Shown: piece by piece, positions 45,500-54,654 of the stretch
Layout of the letters: each line of letters begins with the position of its first letter
How positions within the stretch are numbered: position 1 is the stretch's first letter
DNA from: Campylobacterales bacterium
GTDB lineage: Bacteria; Campylobacterota; Campylobacteria; Campylobacterales; Hydrogenimonadaceae
Assembly (NCBI GenBank): GCA_027081015.1
Contig: JALWMA010000082.1
Span: 40,737-104,736, forward strand
Direction of reading: 5' to 3'
Length of the DNA stretch: 64,000 nt
Notes under the pieces: generated by a model
Database searches by the model: none
Told to the model about the DNA's origin: nothing
The model's input: only the letters and a program-made list of their open reading frames with translations
Program-made: the position numbers and the translations under genes

Positions 45500-48400
45500 A
45501 TCTGGTCGGCATCGTCAACGAAAACGAATTCTACACCTCCCACTATCTCAGTGAGATCTTCGAAAACGATATCAAAGAGCAAATCGACGCCTGGAATGCC
45601 GGAGCCGAAGAGGAGGAAGCTTTCACCCCACCCCATCGCCGTCTGCGGGGGATGTCGGGCGACTACTTCTCCATGCTCGACACGTTCCAAAAACGCCATA
45701 CCGCGACATTGGAGAAACTGGAGCTTTCGCGAAATTTCCTTCGACGATTGCTGGAGACATTGGGTTACGACTACGCTCCCAGAAGCGAAGAGCTCGAAAA
45801 CGGCGCCGTGCCGCTTCTGGGCAGCGTGGAGCGTGCCGACGGGTCGCCTCTGTTGTGGATGCTGGAGGGCTACTGCACCGAACCGTGCGACGTGCTGCAG
45901 ACCGCACCCATCACCGAACAGGTGGAAGAACTGCTCGACCCCATCGATGCGGAAAACTACGACGAAATCATCACCACCCACATCTTCAGCCTCGAAGAGC
46001 CGCCCCGCTGGGTGATGCTCCTCTCTCCCTGGCAGATCGTACTGATCGACCGCGCCAAATGGGCGCAGAAGCGCTATCTTCGCTTCGAACTCACCGAAAT
46101 CTTCGGCCGCAGGGAGGAGCCCACCCTCAAGGCGACGGCGGCACTGCTGCATGCCGACTCCCTCGTGCCCAAAGATGGCATGAGCCTGCTCGACACGCTG
46201 GATGAAAACTCCCACAAACACGCCTTCGGCGTCACAGAAGATCTCAAATACGCCCTGCGCGAAGCGATCGAACTGCTGGCCAACGAAGCCCTCCGCTACG
46301 CGCGGAGCCAACGCCCCGAACTGCTGGAAACCGAAGGACTTGACGAACGGCTCAGCCGCGAGAGCCTGCGTTACATGTACCGCCTGCTCTTTCTTTTCTA
46401 CATCGAGTCGCGGCCGGAGCTGGGTTACGTCCCCCTGGAGTCGGATGCCTATCTCAAGGGCTACTCCCTGGAAAACCTCCGGGACCTGGAGCTGATGCCG
46501 CTAACAACCGACCACGACAAAAACGGCTACTTCTTCGACGAATCGATCCGGCTGCTCTTCGCCATGATCTTCGAGGGCCGTCACTACGAAAGGCTGGGCA
46601 ACGGCCAGGAGCTTTTCGAAATCACGCCGTTGCGCTCTCACCTCTTCGATCCGCAGCACACGCCGTTTCTCAACAACGTGCGCATCCGCAACCATGTCTG
46701 GCAATCGATCATCCGCAGCCTCTCCCTGAGCCGCCCCCAAAAGGGTAAAAAAGGACGCGGGCGTATCAGCTACGCCAATCTGGGCATCAACCAACTGGGC
46801 GCAGTCTACGAAGCGCTGCTGAGCTACAAGGGTTTCATCGCCAAAGAGACGCTCTACGAAGTCAAAAAAGCGGGCACCGACCCCAACCCCCTGGAACACG
46901 CCTACTTTGTCACCGAGTCGCAGCTTTCGGAGTACAAAGAGAGCGAGCGGGTCTTCGACAAAGAGGGGAGACTGGTGCGCTACGAGCCGGGCACCTTCAT
47001 CTACCGCCTGGCGGGGCGCGACCGGGAAAAGTCCGCCTCCTACTATACCCCCGAAGTGCTCACCAAAAGCCTGGTCAAATACGCCCTCAAAGAGCTGCTA
47101 AAAGACAAAAGCGCCGACGAAATACTGGGCATCACCGTCTGCGAACCGGCCATGGGAAGCGCCGCATTCCTCAACGAAGCGATCAACCAGCTCGCCGAAG
47201 CCTACCTGCAGCGCAAGCAGATCGAAAGCGGTGAACGCATCTCCCACGACCGCTACATCCTCGAGCGCCAAAAGGTCAAGATGTTCATTGCCGACAACAA
47301 TGTCTTCGGCGTCGACCTGAACCCCACCGCAGTGGAGCTGGCGGAGATTTCGCTTTGGCTCAACGCGCTCTTTGCCGACGAGCACGAAACCTTCATCCCC
47401 TGGTTCGGTCTGCAGCTGGTCAACGGCAACTCCCTCATCGGCGCCCGCCGTCAGGTTTACGAAACCGCGCAACTTACCGCCAAAAGCAAAGATCTACTCT
47501 GGTACCGTGACGCCCCCAGGCGCCTGAACCCCAAAACACTCTGGCCGGTCAAAAAGAGAAAGAGCATACCGGTCCATCACGAAGCAGGCTCCCTCTTCGC
47601 CGATGAAACGCAACTTCCTCTCGAAACGGTGGAGGAGAAAGAGGAAAAGAGCGCAGGCCGCCGCACCCAAAGCGAAATCTACCACTTCCTCGTGGGCGAC
47701 AAGGCGATGGCCGACTACAGCGACAAGGTGGTCAAAAAGCTCAAAAAAGCGCAGATCGACACCATCAAAAGTTGGCGCAAAAAGTTCATCGAGCCCTATA
47801 CCCAAGAGGAGATCCAAACCCTCCTGCGTCTTAGCCGCGCCATCGACAAGCTCTGGCAGGAGCACACCCGCCACCAGCACGAGATGCGCCGCAAGACCAC
47901 CGACCCCCTAAAGGTCTGGGGCCAGCCCCCCAGCGGTCGCAAACTGACAAATCTAAAGTTCAAAGACACGGTATTGCATCAAGAGCGCAACTGCCAAGCG
48001 GTCAAAAACGCCTCCCCCTACCGCCGGCTCAAGATGGTCATGGACTACTGGTGCGCCCTGTGGTTCTGGCCCATCGACGAAGCCGAGCTCCTGCCCTCCC
48101 GCGCCGAGTATCTCGAAGAGATCTCCCGCATCGTCGAAAAGCGCGATGACATCCTGGTCAACCTGGAAAAGAACAAAACCCTCTTCGCCGAAACGATGGA
48201 CGAAGAGGAGATGAAGCTGCAGTTGGATGAATTGGGCTTCATAGACATCGAAGAGCTGGTGCAAAACAACCCCCGCCTACAGATCGTAGAGCGCGTCGCC
48301 AAAGCCCAGAAGTTTCTGCACTGGGAGCTAGAGTTTGCAGACATCTTCGCCAAACGGGGAGGCTTCGATCTGATTTTGGGGAATCCGCCGTGGCTACAAG

Positions 48401-50322
48401 TAGCGTGGGAAGAAACTGAAATTATATCTGATACATATCCAATATATGGTTTTAGAAAAAATTTGAAAAAAAACAAAGCGTCAATTATAGAATATCTATT
48501 CAATAAAAATATAAAATTTTCTAAATATTATATATCAGAATATATTGAAACTGCATCTACTCAAAATTTTCTCAGCGCAATTCAAAATTACCCCATTCTG
48601 GAGGGAATGAAGACAAATTTATATAAATGTTTTATGCCAGTCGGGTGGGAAATTTCAAACAAAAAAGGAGTTATTGGATTTTTGAATCCAGAAGGAGCAT
48701 ATGAAGACAAGTTTGGAGGTAAATTAAGAGTCGAAATATATAAAAGGTTAATTTATCATTTTCAGTTTCAGAATCAAAAGATGTTTTTCCCAATTGCACA
48801 TAGAAAGAGATATAGCATAAATATATTCAAAAATAATAAGAATTTAAATTATTTTATTTCTATATCAAACTTATTTGTTCCTAAAACAATTGATGATTCA
48901 TTTGAATTTTTTGGAGAGGATGATGTTGATGGGATAAAAAATTATAAAAATGAATGGAATACTAAAGGACATTCAAGTAGAATTATTAAAATTGATAACG
49001 AAATTTTAAAACTCTTTTCTAGTGTATTTGATGAAACAAATACTCCCTGTAATGAAGCTAGATTGCCAGCTATACATTCTATAGAATTGATTAATGTTTT
49101 AAAAAAGATAGATGAGTACCCTGTTAAATTAATATCGAAAAAAGAATCGTTTTTCACTACTTCAATGTTTGATGAAAATGGTGCACAAAATGAAGGTATT
49201 ATCAGAAAAGAAACATCTTTTAGAACAAATCTTGATGAGTTAATTATTTCAGGGCCTCATATATATATAGGTTCATTTTACTACAAAACGCCTAGAAAAA
49301 CATGTAACGAGAAAGCAGATTATGATGTTTTAGATTTATCAAACATTAGCAATGATTATATACAAAGAAGTAATTTTATTCCTATTAAGCCAAAATATTT
49401 TAATAAAATACCAAAATTTAACTATAAGAAAGTAACTGAGTTTTATAGACTTGCATATAGAGGAATGCTCCCGCCAGCAAATGAAAGGACTTTAATTGGC
49501 GCTATTATTCCTATGAAAATTGGACATACTCACGCAATAAGATCAATAGCTTTTAAAGATACCGAACTATTAATTCAACAAACTTTATACGGTATATCTT
49601 TAATAGGTGATTTTTTTATCAAGACAATAGGTATAAGTAATTTCAGTAGTAGTTTATTTGAAAAATTTCCAAATATAACAATTAATGATAAACTCCAAAT
49701 TAGGGTGTTATCTTTGTCCTCACTTACAATTTATTTCAAAAGTTTTTACGAAGAACAATTTAATAAATCCTTCAAAACAGACAGTTGGACCAAACCGAAT
49801 GACCCCCGCCTCAACCACGACTTTTTCAAAAACCTCACCCCCCACTGGCAGCGAAATGTCGCATTGCGCACCGATTACGAAAGACGCCAGGCACTGGTGG
49901 AGATCGATGTACTCGTAGCCCAGGAGCTTGGCTTGACTCTGGATGAGCTAAAAACGATTTATCGCATCCAGTTCCCCGTCCTGCGTCAAAACGAAAACGA
50001 AACCTACTACGACATCAACGGCCGCATCGTCTTCACCGTCTCCAAAGGCCTCACCGGTATAGGCCTCCCCCGCCGAGCCCGCCGAGACGACCGACCATGC
50101 AAAATCGTCATCGACGGCGAAGCGGTAGCAGAAAAACCCCTCGGCTGGGAAGATATAGCCGAGATGCAAGAGGGCGAAATCCACCGCACCATCACCGACG
50201 ACACCCTACCCGGCGGCCCGATAGAGCGCACCATCGTCTATAAAGCACCTTTTGCAAAATGCGACAGAGAAGAGGATTACGAGGTCGCGTGGAGAGAATT
50301 TGAGAGGAGGAAGCAGAAATGA
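45496..50322 (+). CDS. DrmMI/PglX-like N6-adenine DNA methyltransferase (type IIG-like) with replaced recognition region
   Basis: The start ATG at 45496 overlaps the SNF2 helicase stop (ATGA). In 1608 residues: an N-terminal helical region, SYYTPEVLTKSLVKYAL (about 515-531), SAM-binding CEPAMGSAAFLNEAINQL (550-558 for the core), VFGVDLNPTAVELAEISLWL, and the catalytic NPPW at 963-966. Enzymes of this family methylate adenine to mark host DNA. Residues about 968-1430 (bases 48400-49790) should hold the target recognition domain and are extremely AT-rich, while both flanks are GC-rich, so this part was swapped in by recombination. No PD-(D/E)XK nuclease motif is seen at the N-terminus. Its last 138 bases recur at 53779. 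Confidence 0.88.
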   Translation: MNLVGIVNENEFYTSHYLSEIFENDIKEQIDAWNAGAEEEEAFTPPHRRLRGMSGDYFSMLDTFQKRHTATLEKLELSRNFLRRLLETLGYDYAPRSEELENGAVPLLGSVERADGSPLLWMLEGYCTEPCDVLQTAPITEQVEELLDPIDAENYDEIITTHIFSLEEPPRWVMLLSPWQIVLIDRAKWAQKRYLRFELTEIFGRREEPTLKATAALLHADSLVPKDGMSLLDTLDENSHKHAFGVTEDLKYALREAIELLANEALRYARSQRPELLETEGLDERLSRESLRYMYRLLFLFYIESRPELGYVPLESDAYLKGYSLENLRDLELMPLTTDHDKNGYFFDESIRLLFAMIFEGRHYERLGNGQELFEITPLRSHLFDPQHTPFLNNVRIRNHVWQSIIRSLSLSRPQKGKKGRGRISYANLGINQLGAVYEALLSYKGFIAKETLYEVKKAGTDPNPLEHAYFVTESQLSEYKESERVFDKEGRLVRYEPGTFIYRLAGRDREKSASYYTPEVLTKSLVKYALKELLKDKSADEILGITVCEPAMGSAAFLNEAINQLAEAYLQRKQIESGERISHDRYILERQKVKMFIADNNVFGVDLNPTAVELAEISLWLNALFADEHETFIPWFGLQLVNGNSLIGARRQVYETAQLTAKSKDLLWYRDAPRRLNPKTLWPVKKRKSIPVHHEAGSLFADETQLPLETVEEKEEKSAGRRTQSEIYHFLVGDKAMADYSDKVVKKLKKAQIDTIKSWRKKFIEPYTQEEIQTLLRLSRAIDKLWQEHTRHQHEMRRKTTDPLKVWGQPPSGRKLTNLKFKDTVLHQERNCQAVKNASPYRRLKMVMDYWCALWFWPIDEAELLPSRAEYLEEISRIVEKRDDILVNLEKNKTLFAETMDEEEMKLQLDELGFIDIEELVQNNPRLQIVERVAKAQKFLHWELEFADIFAKRGGFDLILGNPPWLQVAWEETEIISDTYPIYGFRKNLKKNKASIIEYLFNKNIKFSKYYISEYIETASTQNFLSAIQNYPILEGMKTNLYKCFMPVGWEISNKKGVIGFLNPEGAYEDKFGGKLRVEIYKRLIYHFQFQNQKMFFPIAHRKRYSINIFKNNKNLNYFISISNLFVPKTIDDSFEFFGEDDVDGIKNYKNEWNTKGHSSRIIKIDNEILKLFSSVFDETNTPCNEARLPAIHSIELINVLKKIDEYPVKLISKKESFFTTSMFDENGAQNEGIIRKETSFRTNLDELIISGPHIYIGSFYYKTPRKTCNEKADYDVLDLSNISNDYIQRSNFIPIKPKYFNKIPKFNYKKVTEFYRLAYRGMLPPANERTLIGAIIPMKIGHTHAIRSIAFKDTELLIQQTLYGISLIGDFFIKTIGISNFSSSLFEKFPNITINDKLQIRVLSLSSLTIYFKSFYEEQFNKSFKTDSWTKPNDPRLNHDFFKNLTPHWQRNVALRTDYERRQALVEIDVLVAQELGLTLDELKTIYRIQFPVLRQNENETYYDINGRIVFTVSKGLTGIGLPRRARRDDRPCKIVIDGEAVAEKPLGWEDIAEMQEGEIHRTITDDTLPGGPIERTIVYKAPFAKCDREEDYEVAWREFERRKQK
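50185..50322 (+). repeat. Direct repeat copy 1 (3' end of methyltransferase gene)
   Basis: The stretch from CGCACCATC to the stop, encoding DDTLPGGPIERTIVYKAPF and CDREEDYEVAWREFERRK, is repeated with substitutions at 53779-53919. Copy 1 is the functional end of the methyltransferase. Confidence 0.85.
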
Positions 50323-53300
50323 GAATTACTCTGCCTCCATTAGAAAAAGTGTATTATAAAAAAGTTGGTCACAAGAATATAGTTAGACAATTACTCTCTC
50401 CAGAAATAATTGGGGAATATAGATTTATCTCTTCTAATCGAGGTTATTCGACCATAGAGGTTGATTCAAAACAGATATATTTAGCTAAAGAGTTAGATTT
50501 TTGTCCTAGTGAAGCAGAATATGTCATAAAAGTAAATAAAAAAGCTAGAGATGAAGCTATAGTCAATAGTGAAATTAAATTCTTAAAATGGCTAAAGCAT
50601 CCACTAGATAATGAATTTAGCACCGATGAGATTTTAGATTCATGGGAAAATAATTTTAACTTTATAGAGGAAAATACTGACAGACATATAAAAGGTCTCA
50701 GAGAACCACAGATAGCAGCTCTTTACTCTATTTTGAGTCATATCAAAGTTTCAGAAGAAATGGGAATTGTTGTCATGCCCACAGGAACAGGGAAAACCGA
50801 GACGATGTTGTCAACTTTGGTTTCTAATCAATGTAAAAAGATTTTAATAACTGTTCCTTCAGATGCGTTAAGAGAACAAATTTTCAATAAATTTCTGACA
50901 CTTGGATTGTTAAAACAATTTCATATAGTCGATAATAGTGCACTATATCCAAGAGTGGGAATGATTAAAGATAAATTTTCTTCTATCCAAGAATTGAATA
51001 GTTTTTTAGATGAAAGTAATGTTGTGGTTACAACAATGAGCATGCTATCGAACTTTTCTTCCGATATGCTCTCATCAATGGCGGAGTCCTTTGAATATAT
51101 CTTTATAGATGAGGCGCATCATAGTGAAGCAAGTTCATGGTCTAAAGTAAGAAGTTCTTTTCTCAAAAAACAAATTATACAGTTTACGGCAACACCATTT
51201 AGAAATGATGGGAAAAGATTAGATGGAAAAATAATTTTCAATTTTTCGCTAAAGAAAGCGCAAGAGCAAGGGTATTTTAAACCGATAAAATTTATTTCTA
51301 TTCGAGAATACGACTTAGAAAAGGGTGATAAATTAATTGCTCAAAAAGCAGTTGAACGATTAAGAAAAGATATCGCAAATGGGCACAATCACATCCTCAT
51401 GGCAAGGTGTGAAAATAAAAAAAGAGCTGCAGAAATCTTCCAGTTATATGAAGAACATGAAGATCTATCCCCTGTACTTATACATTCATCCATAGCAAAC
51501 AAAAAAGAAATAATGGCTTCTATTGTTAATGGCGAACATAAAATTATAGTTGCAGTAGATATGCTTGGAGAAGGCTTTGATCTACCACAATTAAAGATAG
51601 CGGCTTTTCACGATATACGAAAAAGTTTACCTGTTACCCTACAGGTTGCTGGTCGTTTCACAAGAACATCTCTAGACAATGACCTTGGTGAAGCAACATT
51701 TATCGCAAATTTGGCTGATGCAAAAGTAGAAGAAGAGTTGGCGGAGCTATATGCCAGAGATGCTGACTGGAATATATTATTGTCAGATTTAAGTGCTGGT
51801 CGAACAGAAGACAAGATTGAATTAGATGAGTTTATAAGAGGCTTTAACGGTTTAGATGAATCCAAAATACCTTTTCAGAATATTCGTATGGCAATGAGTG
51901 CTGTAGTTTATAAAAATAATTCTACCTCTTATAATCTTTCAAATTTCAAATATGGGCTCAATGGATATGATAAGTTTGAGTATAAATATGAATATTATAA
52001 TCATGAAAACAATACATTGGTTGTCATTTATGCTGATACTAATAATCTAGAGTGGGTTAACTACAAAGAAATATATGAGCTTCATTGGGAATTGATGGTT
52101 TTATATTATGATGAAGCAACTAAGCTACTGTACATCCACAGCTCTGATAAATCAAGTCTTTACAAAGATGTGGCCACTAGTATTTTAAACAAAGATGCTC
52201 GTCTATTAAATGAGCTAAATGTATTTAAAGTTTTTCATGACATCTCAAGAGTTACTCTACAAAATGTTGGCTTGAAAGAATTTTTGAGCAAACATATTCG
52301 TTTTACAATGAGAACAGGGACCGATGTTGCAGAGGCATTATCTGCTTCAATGCAAGCTAAGGCACAAAAAGCATTTCTTTTTGGAACCGGTTATAAAAAT
52401 GGAGAAAAAATAACTCTAGGATGCTCTTATAAAGGTAGGATTTGGAGCTACTCCAGAGGCAATTTAAAAGACTATGTTAAATGGTGTAATACAATAGGTA
52501 CTAAAATAATTGATCCAAGCATAGATGCAAACCTGATTTTAAAAGATACTCTTATTCCTGTTTTTGTCAATGCTATACCAGATAAGTATCCTATTTCGAT
52601 TGATTGGGATGAAGGTTATTATGAGTTCAGCGATTCAAAAACATATATCAATATCAACGGCAACAAAATTAGCATAATAGACTTGGGATTGGAAATCGAT
52701 AGTTCAAGAAAGGGTGAAATTATATTTTCACTTAGAACTCCATTTCATGCAATTAATTTTAGACAAGAAATAATTCAAGAGACTGACTCATCAACAAGTG
52801 AAACATTTTATGATTATAAATATGAACAACTCTCATCAGAAACCATAGATATTACCATCGGCACTAAGACATTACCTTTTCTTGATTATCTTAAAGAGAA
52901 TCCTATTACAGTTTGGTTCGCAGATGGTTCTTCTTTACAAGGTAATAAATTTGTAGAGTTAAAACAATTGATACAACCATACCCTAATGAAAAATTAATT
53001 GCATGGAATTGGGAAGGTGTTGACATAAAAAAAGAAGCACAAGGGGTTGAGCTTTTAGTCACTGATTCTATCCAGTATAGGATGATCGAAACTTTAAAAG
53101 AGGATGATCTTGATATTATTTATGATGATGACGGGCCTGGTGAAATTGCAGATATTGTCACAGTCAAGGAAACAGATGATGAAATATATATTCGATTTTA
53201 TCATTTAAAATATGCTCATGGAGAAGCTGTTGGAAAAAGAGTTGCAGATTTTTATGAAGTTTGTGGACAAGCACAAAAATCAATTCATTGGAAACATAAA

Positions 53301-53576
53301 AGTGGGGATTATTTTTTTGAGCGGCTTTTAAAGCGAGAGGTTAAGAAAAAAGATGGATGTGAAAGAAGCAGGATCGAAAAAGGTTCAAAAGATGATCTGG
53401 AAAGACTACTTCTAATAGCAAAAAATAAAAAACCTATGAAGTTTGAAGTATTTATCGTTCAACCTGGCATGTCAAAAAAAGATACAAGTCCAGAGATTAT
53501 GACATTAATTGGTGTTACTGAAAACTATTTAAAAGATGTTGGCGGGGTTGATTTGAAGGTAATTGTAAATGAGTAA
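50319..53576 (+). CDS. AT-rich DEAD/DEAH helicase with C-terminal nuclease-like domain
   Basis: The 1085-residue protein has SF2 helicase motifs MPTGTGKTETM (153-163), IFIDEAHHSE (261-270), FTATPFRNDG, and VDMLGEGFDLPQL with LQVAGRFTR. Its C-terminus has DDDGPGEIADIV (Asp936, Asp945) and YHLKYAHG (His962, Lys964), then FYEVCGQAQKSIHW, a pattern like restriction-type PD-(D/E)XK nucleases attached to helicases in defence loci. The gene is strongly AT-rich, unlike the flanking methyltransferase 5' part and the later helicases, so it was acquired separately. Its ATG overlaps the methyltransferase stop exactly (ATGA), giving immediate translational coupling. It probably replaces or adds to an older helicase whose remnant follows it. 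Confidence 0.8.
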   Translation: MRITLPPLEKVYYKKVGHKNIVRQLLSPEIIGEYRFISSNRGYSTIEVDSKQIYLAKELDFCPSEAEYVIKVNKKARDEAIVNSEIKFLKWLKHPLDNEFSTDEILDSWENNFNFIEENTDRHIKGLREPQIAALYSILSHIKVSEEMGIVVMPTGTGKTETMLSTLVSNQCKKILITVPSDALREQIFNKFLTLGLLKQFHIVDNSALYPRVGMIKDKFSSIQELNSFLDESNVVVTTMSMLSNFSSDMLSSMAESFEYIFIDEAHHSEASSWSKVRSSFLKKQIIQFTATPFRNDGKRLDGKIIFNFSLKKAQEQGYFKPIKFISIREYDLEKGDKLIAQKAVERLRKDIANGHNHILMARCENKKRAAEIFQLYEEHEDLSPVLIHSSIANKKEIMASIVNGEHKIIVAVDMLGEGFDLPQLKIAAFHDIRKSLPVTLQVAGRFTRTSLDNDLGEATFIANLADAKVEEELAELYARDADWNILLSDLSAGRTEDKIELDEFIRGFNGLDESKIPFQNIRMAMSAVVYKNNSTSYNLSNFKYGLNGYDKFEYKYEYYNHENNTLVVIYADTNNLEWVNYKEIYELHWELMVLYYDEATKLLYIHSSDKSSLYKDVATSILNKDARLLNELNVFKVFHDISRVTLQNVGLKEFLSKHIRFTMRTGTDVAEALSASMQAKAQKAFLFGTGYKNGEKITLGCSYKGRIWSYSRGNLKDYVKWCNTIGTKIIDPSIDANLILKDTLIPVFVNAIPDKYPISIDWDEGYYEFSDSKTYININGNKISIIDLGLEIDSSRKGEIIFSLRTPFHAINFRQEIIQETDSSTSETFYDYKYEQLSSETIDITIGTKTLPFLDYLKENPITVWFADGSSLQGNKFVELKQLIQPYPNEKLIAWNWEGVDIKKEAQGVELLVTDSIQYRMIETLKEDDLDIIYDDDGPGEIADIVTVKETDDEIYIRFYHLKYAHGEAVGKRVADFYEVCGQAQKSIHWKHKSGDYFFERLLKREVKKKDGCERSRIEKGSKDDLERLLLIAKNKKPMKFEVFIVQPGMSKKDTSPEIMTLIGVTENYLKDVGGVDLKVIVNE

Positions 53577-53587
53577 AGGAAAATGAT

Positions 53588-53919
53588 ATGCCACTAACAA
53601 GAGAAAAAGCCCTCCAATACCTTCGAGACTCGTTTCAAAACCCCAGCGTTGATTTCCGTGAAGACCAATGGGAGTCCATCGACGCGGTAGTGAATCAAAA
53701 CAAAAAAGTTCTCGTCGAACTAAAAAGCAGGTGCCGGTCAATACACCCATTTTGGCGACAACGGCAATGGCAAATAACCGCACCATCCTCGACGACACCC
53801 TACCCGGCGATCCGATAGAACGGACTATTGTATATAAAGCACCTTTTGCCAAGTGTGACAGAGAAGAGGATTATGAGGTGGCTTGGGCGGAGTTTGAGAA
53901 GAGGAGGCGTGCAAATTAG
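53588..53919 (+). pseudogene. Scar: remnant of a RecQ-like helicase fused to a second copy of the methyltransferase 3' end
   Basis: The first frame reads MPLTREKALQYLRDSFQNPS then DFREDQWESIDAVVNQNKKV, the opening of a RecQ-type helicase before its Walker A. The helicase then breaks off: about 140 codons are missing, the frame changes, and PVNTPILATTAMANNR, which resembles the RecQ motif III block (ATTATANNR), continues directly into DDTLPGDPIERTIVYKAPFA and EVAWAEFEKRRRAN, a copy of the methyltransferase C-terminus. No single frame can make a working protein. The join lies where both parents read NNR/HRTI-DD, suggesting short-homology recombination. The original order was probably methyltransferase followed by a RecQ-like helicase. 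Confidence 0.8.
53779..53919 (+). repeat. Direct repeat copy 2 (duplicate of methyltransferase 3' end)
   Basis: Matches 50185-50322 across its whole length with scattered, mostly third-position changes (for example GGC/GAT, CGC/CGG, AAA/AAG). Divergence of the two copies shows that the duplicate is not recent, or came from a related allele. Confidence 0.85.
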
Positions 53920-53929
53920 ATCGATAGTG

Positions 53930-53958
53930 TTGGAAAAATAGAGAAATAGTTGTATAAT
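53930..53958 (+). promoter_or_regulatory. Promoter of the AbiE toxin-antitoxin pair
   Basis: TTGGAA (53930-53935), a 17-base spacer and a perfect TATAAT (53953-53958) give transcription from about 53965, 27 bases before the antitoxin ATG. The pair therefore need not depend on the long island transcript. Confidence 0.65.
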
Positions 53959-53970
53959 CATGCATGGATA

Positions 53971-53987
53971 ATAGAAAATATTTCTAT
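53971..53987. promoter_or_regulatory. Palindromic operator of the AbiE pair
   Basis: ATAGAAA-ATA-TTTCTAT is a perfect inverted repeat with 7-base arms, between the promoter and the antitoxin ATG at 53992. AbiEi antitoxins are known to bind inverted repeats at their own promoter to repress it. Confidence 0.65.
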
Positions 53988-53991
53988 TTAG

Positions 53992-54654
53992 ATGTCACAA
54001 AGGACAAAAGTGAGCGATTTGGTTGAAAAATCTCTTCAGCGATACCCCGTCGTCGATTACGCCACCGTCAAAACCATTCTTGCCCAAAGCGGTTACAAAT
54101 ACATCAACGACAAAATCAAATATATGAAGAAGCAGGGGCTTTTAATACCGCTAAAGCGGGGGCTTTATGTCTATCGTTCGCCCTATGTTGATTCGACCAT
54201 TTCCAAAGAGATCATCGCCAACAACCTGCTGGGGCCTTCGTATATCTCTTTTGAATATGCGCTCAGCTATTATGGCCTCATACCCGAACGGGTCGAGGAG
54301 GTTACCTCCGCCACGACAAAAAGGGCCAAAAGTTTCTCCACGCCCTATGGCGTCTTTAGTTATCGGCATATCGATCCGGCTCTCTTTGCCTTGGGCGTCA
54401 GGATCGAATCCTCAAGACGGGGGAATTTCATGATCGCTTCCAAAGAGAAGGCGCTGTGTGATCAGGTTTTGATAACCAGAGGCGTCAAGATCGCTTCCAA
54501 AAAGGCGATGCGGATCCTGCTGGAGAAGGATTTGCGAATAGATATGGATGAGCTGCCCGGTTTCGATCTGGAGATCGTAAAACGTTATGCTGACATTTCG
54601 AAGTCTAAAAGGGCGGAGTTTTTGCATAGAGTGCTGGAGGATATGGTCGAATGA
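53992..54654 (+). CDS. abiEi: AbiEi-type antitoxin (transcriptional repressor)
   Basis: The 220-residue protein has an N-terminal winged helix (LVEKSLQRYPVVDYATVKTI, then MKKQGLLIPLKRGLYVY), the hallmark of AbiEi antitoxins, and a C-terminal domain with YISFEYALSYYGLIPERVEE and SKEKALCDQVLITRG. AbiEi controls a type IV toxin-antitoxin pair: it represses the operon and counters the toxin without the classical tight protein complex. Its stop overlaps the toxin ATG (ATGA). The GC content is like that of the large helicase genes. Confidence 0.9.
   Translation: MSQRTKVSDLVEKSLQRYPVVDYATVKTILAQSGYKYINDKIKYMKKQGLLIPLKRGLYVYRSPYVDSTISKEIIANNLLGPSYISFEYALSYYGLIPERVEEVTSATTKRAKSFSTPYGVFSYRHIDPALFALGVRIESSRRGNFMIASKEKALCDQVLITRGVKIASKKAMRILLEKDLRIDMDELPGFDLEIVKRYADISKSKRAEFLHRVLEDMVE

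Noticed and set aside
48400-53600. A transposon or prophage fragment as the source of the AT-rich DNA
   Set aside because: No transposase, integrase or terminal inverted repeats are found; the AT-rich parts keep frame and start-stop coupling with their neighbours, which fits homologous recombination better.
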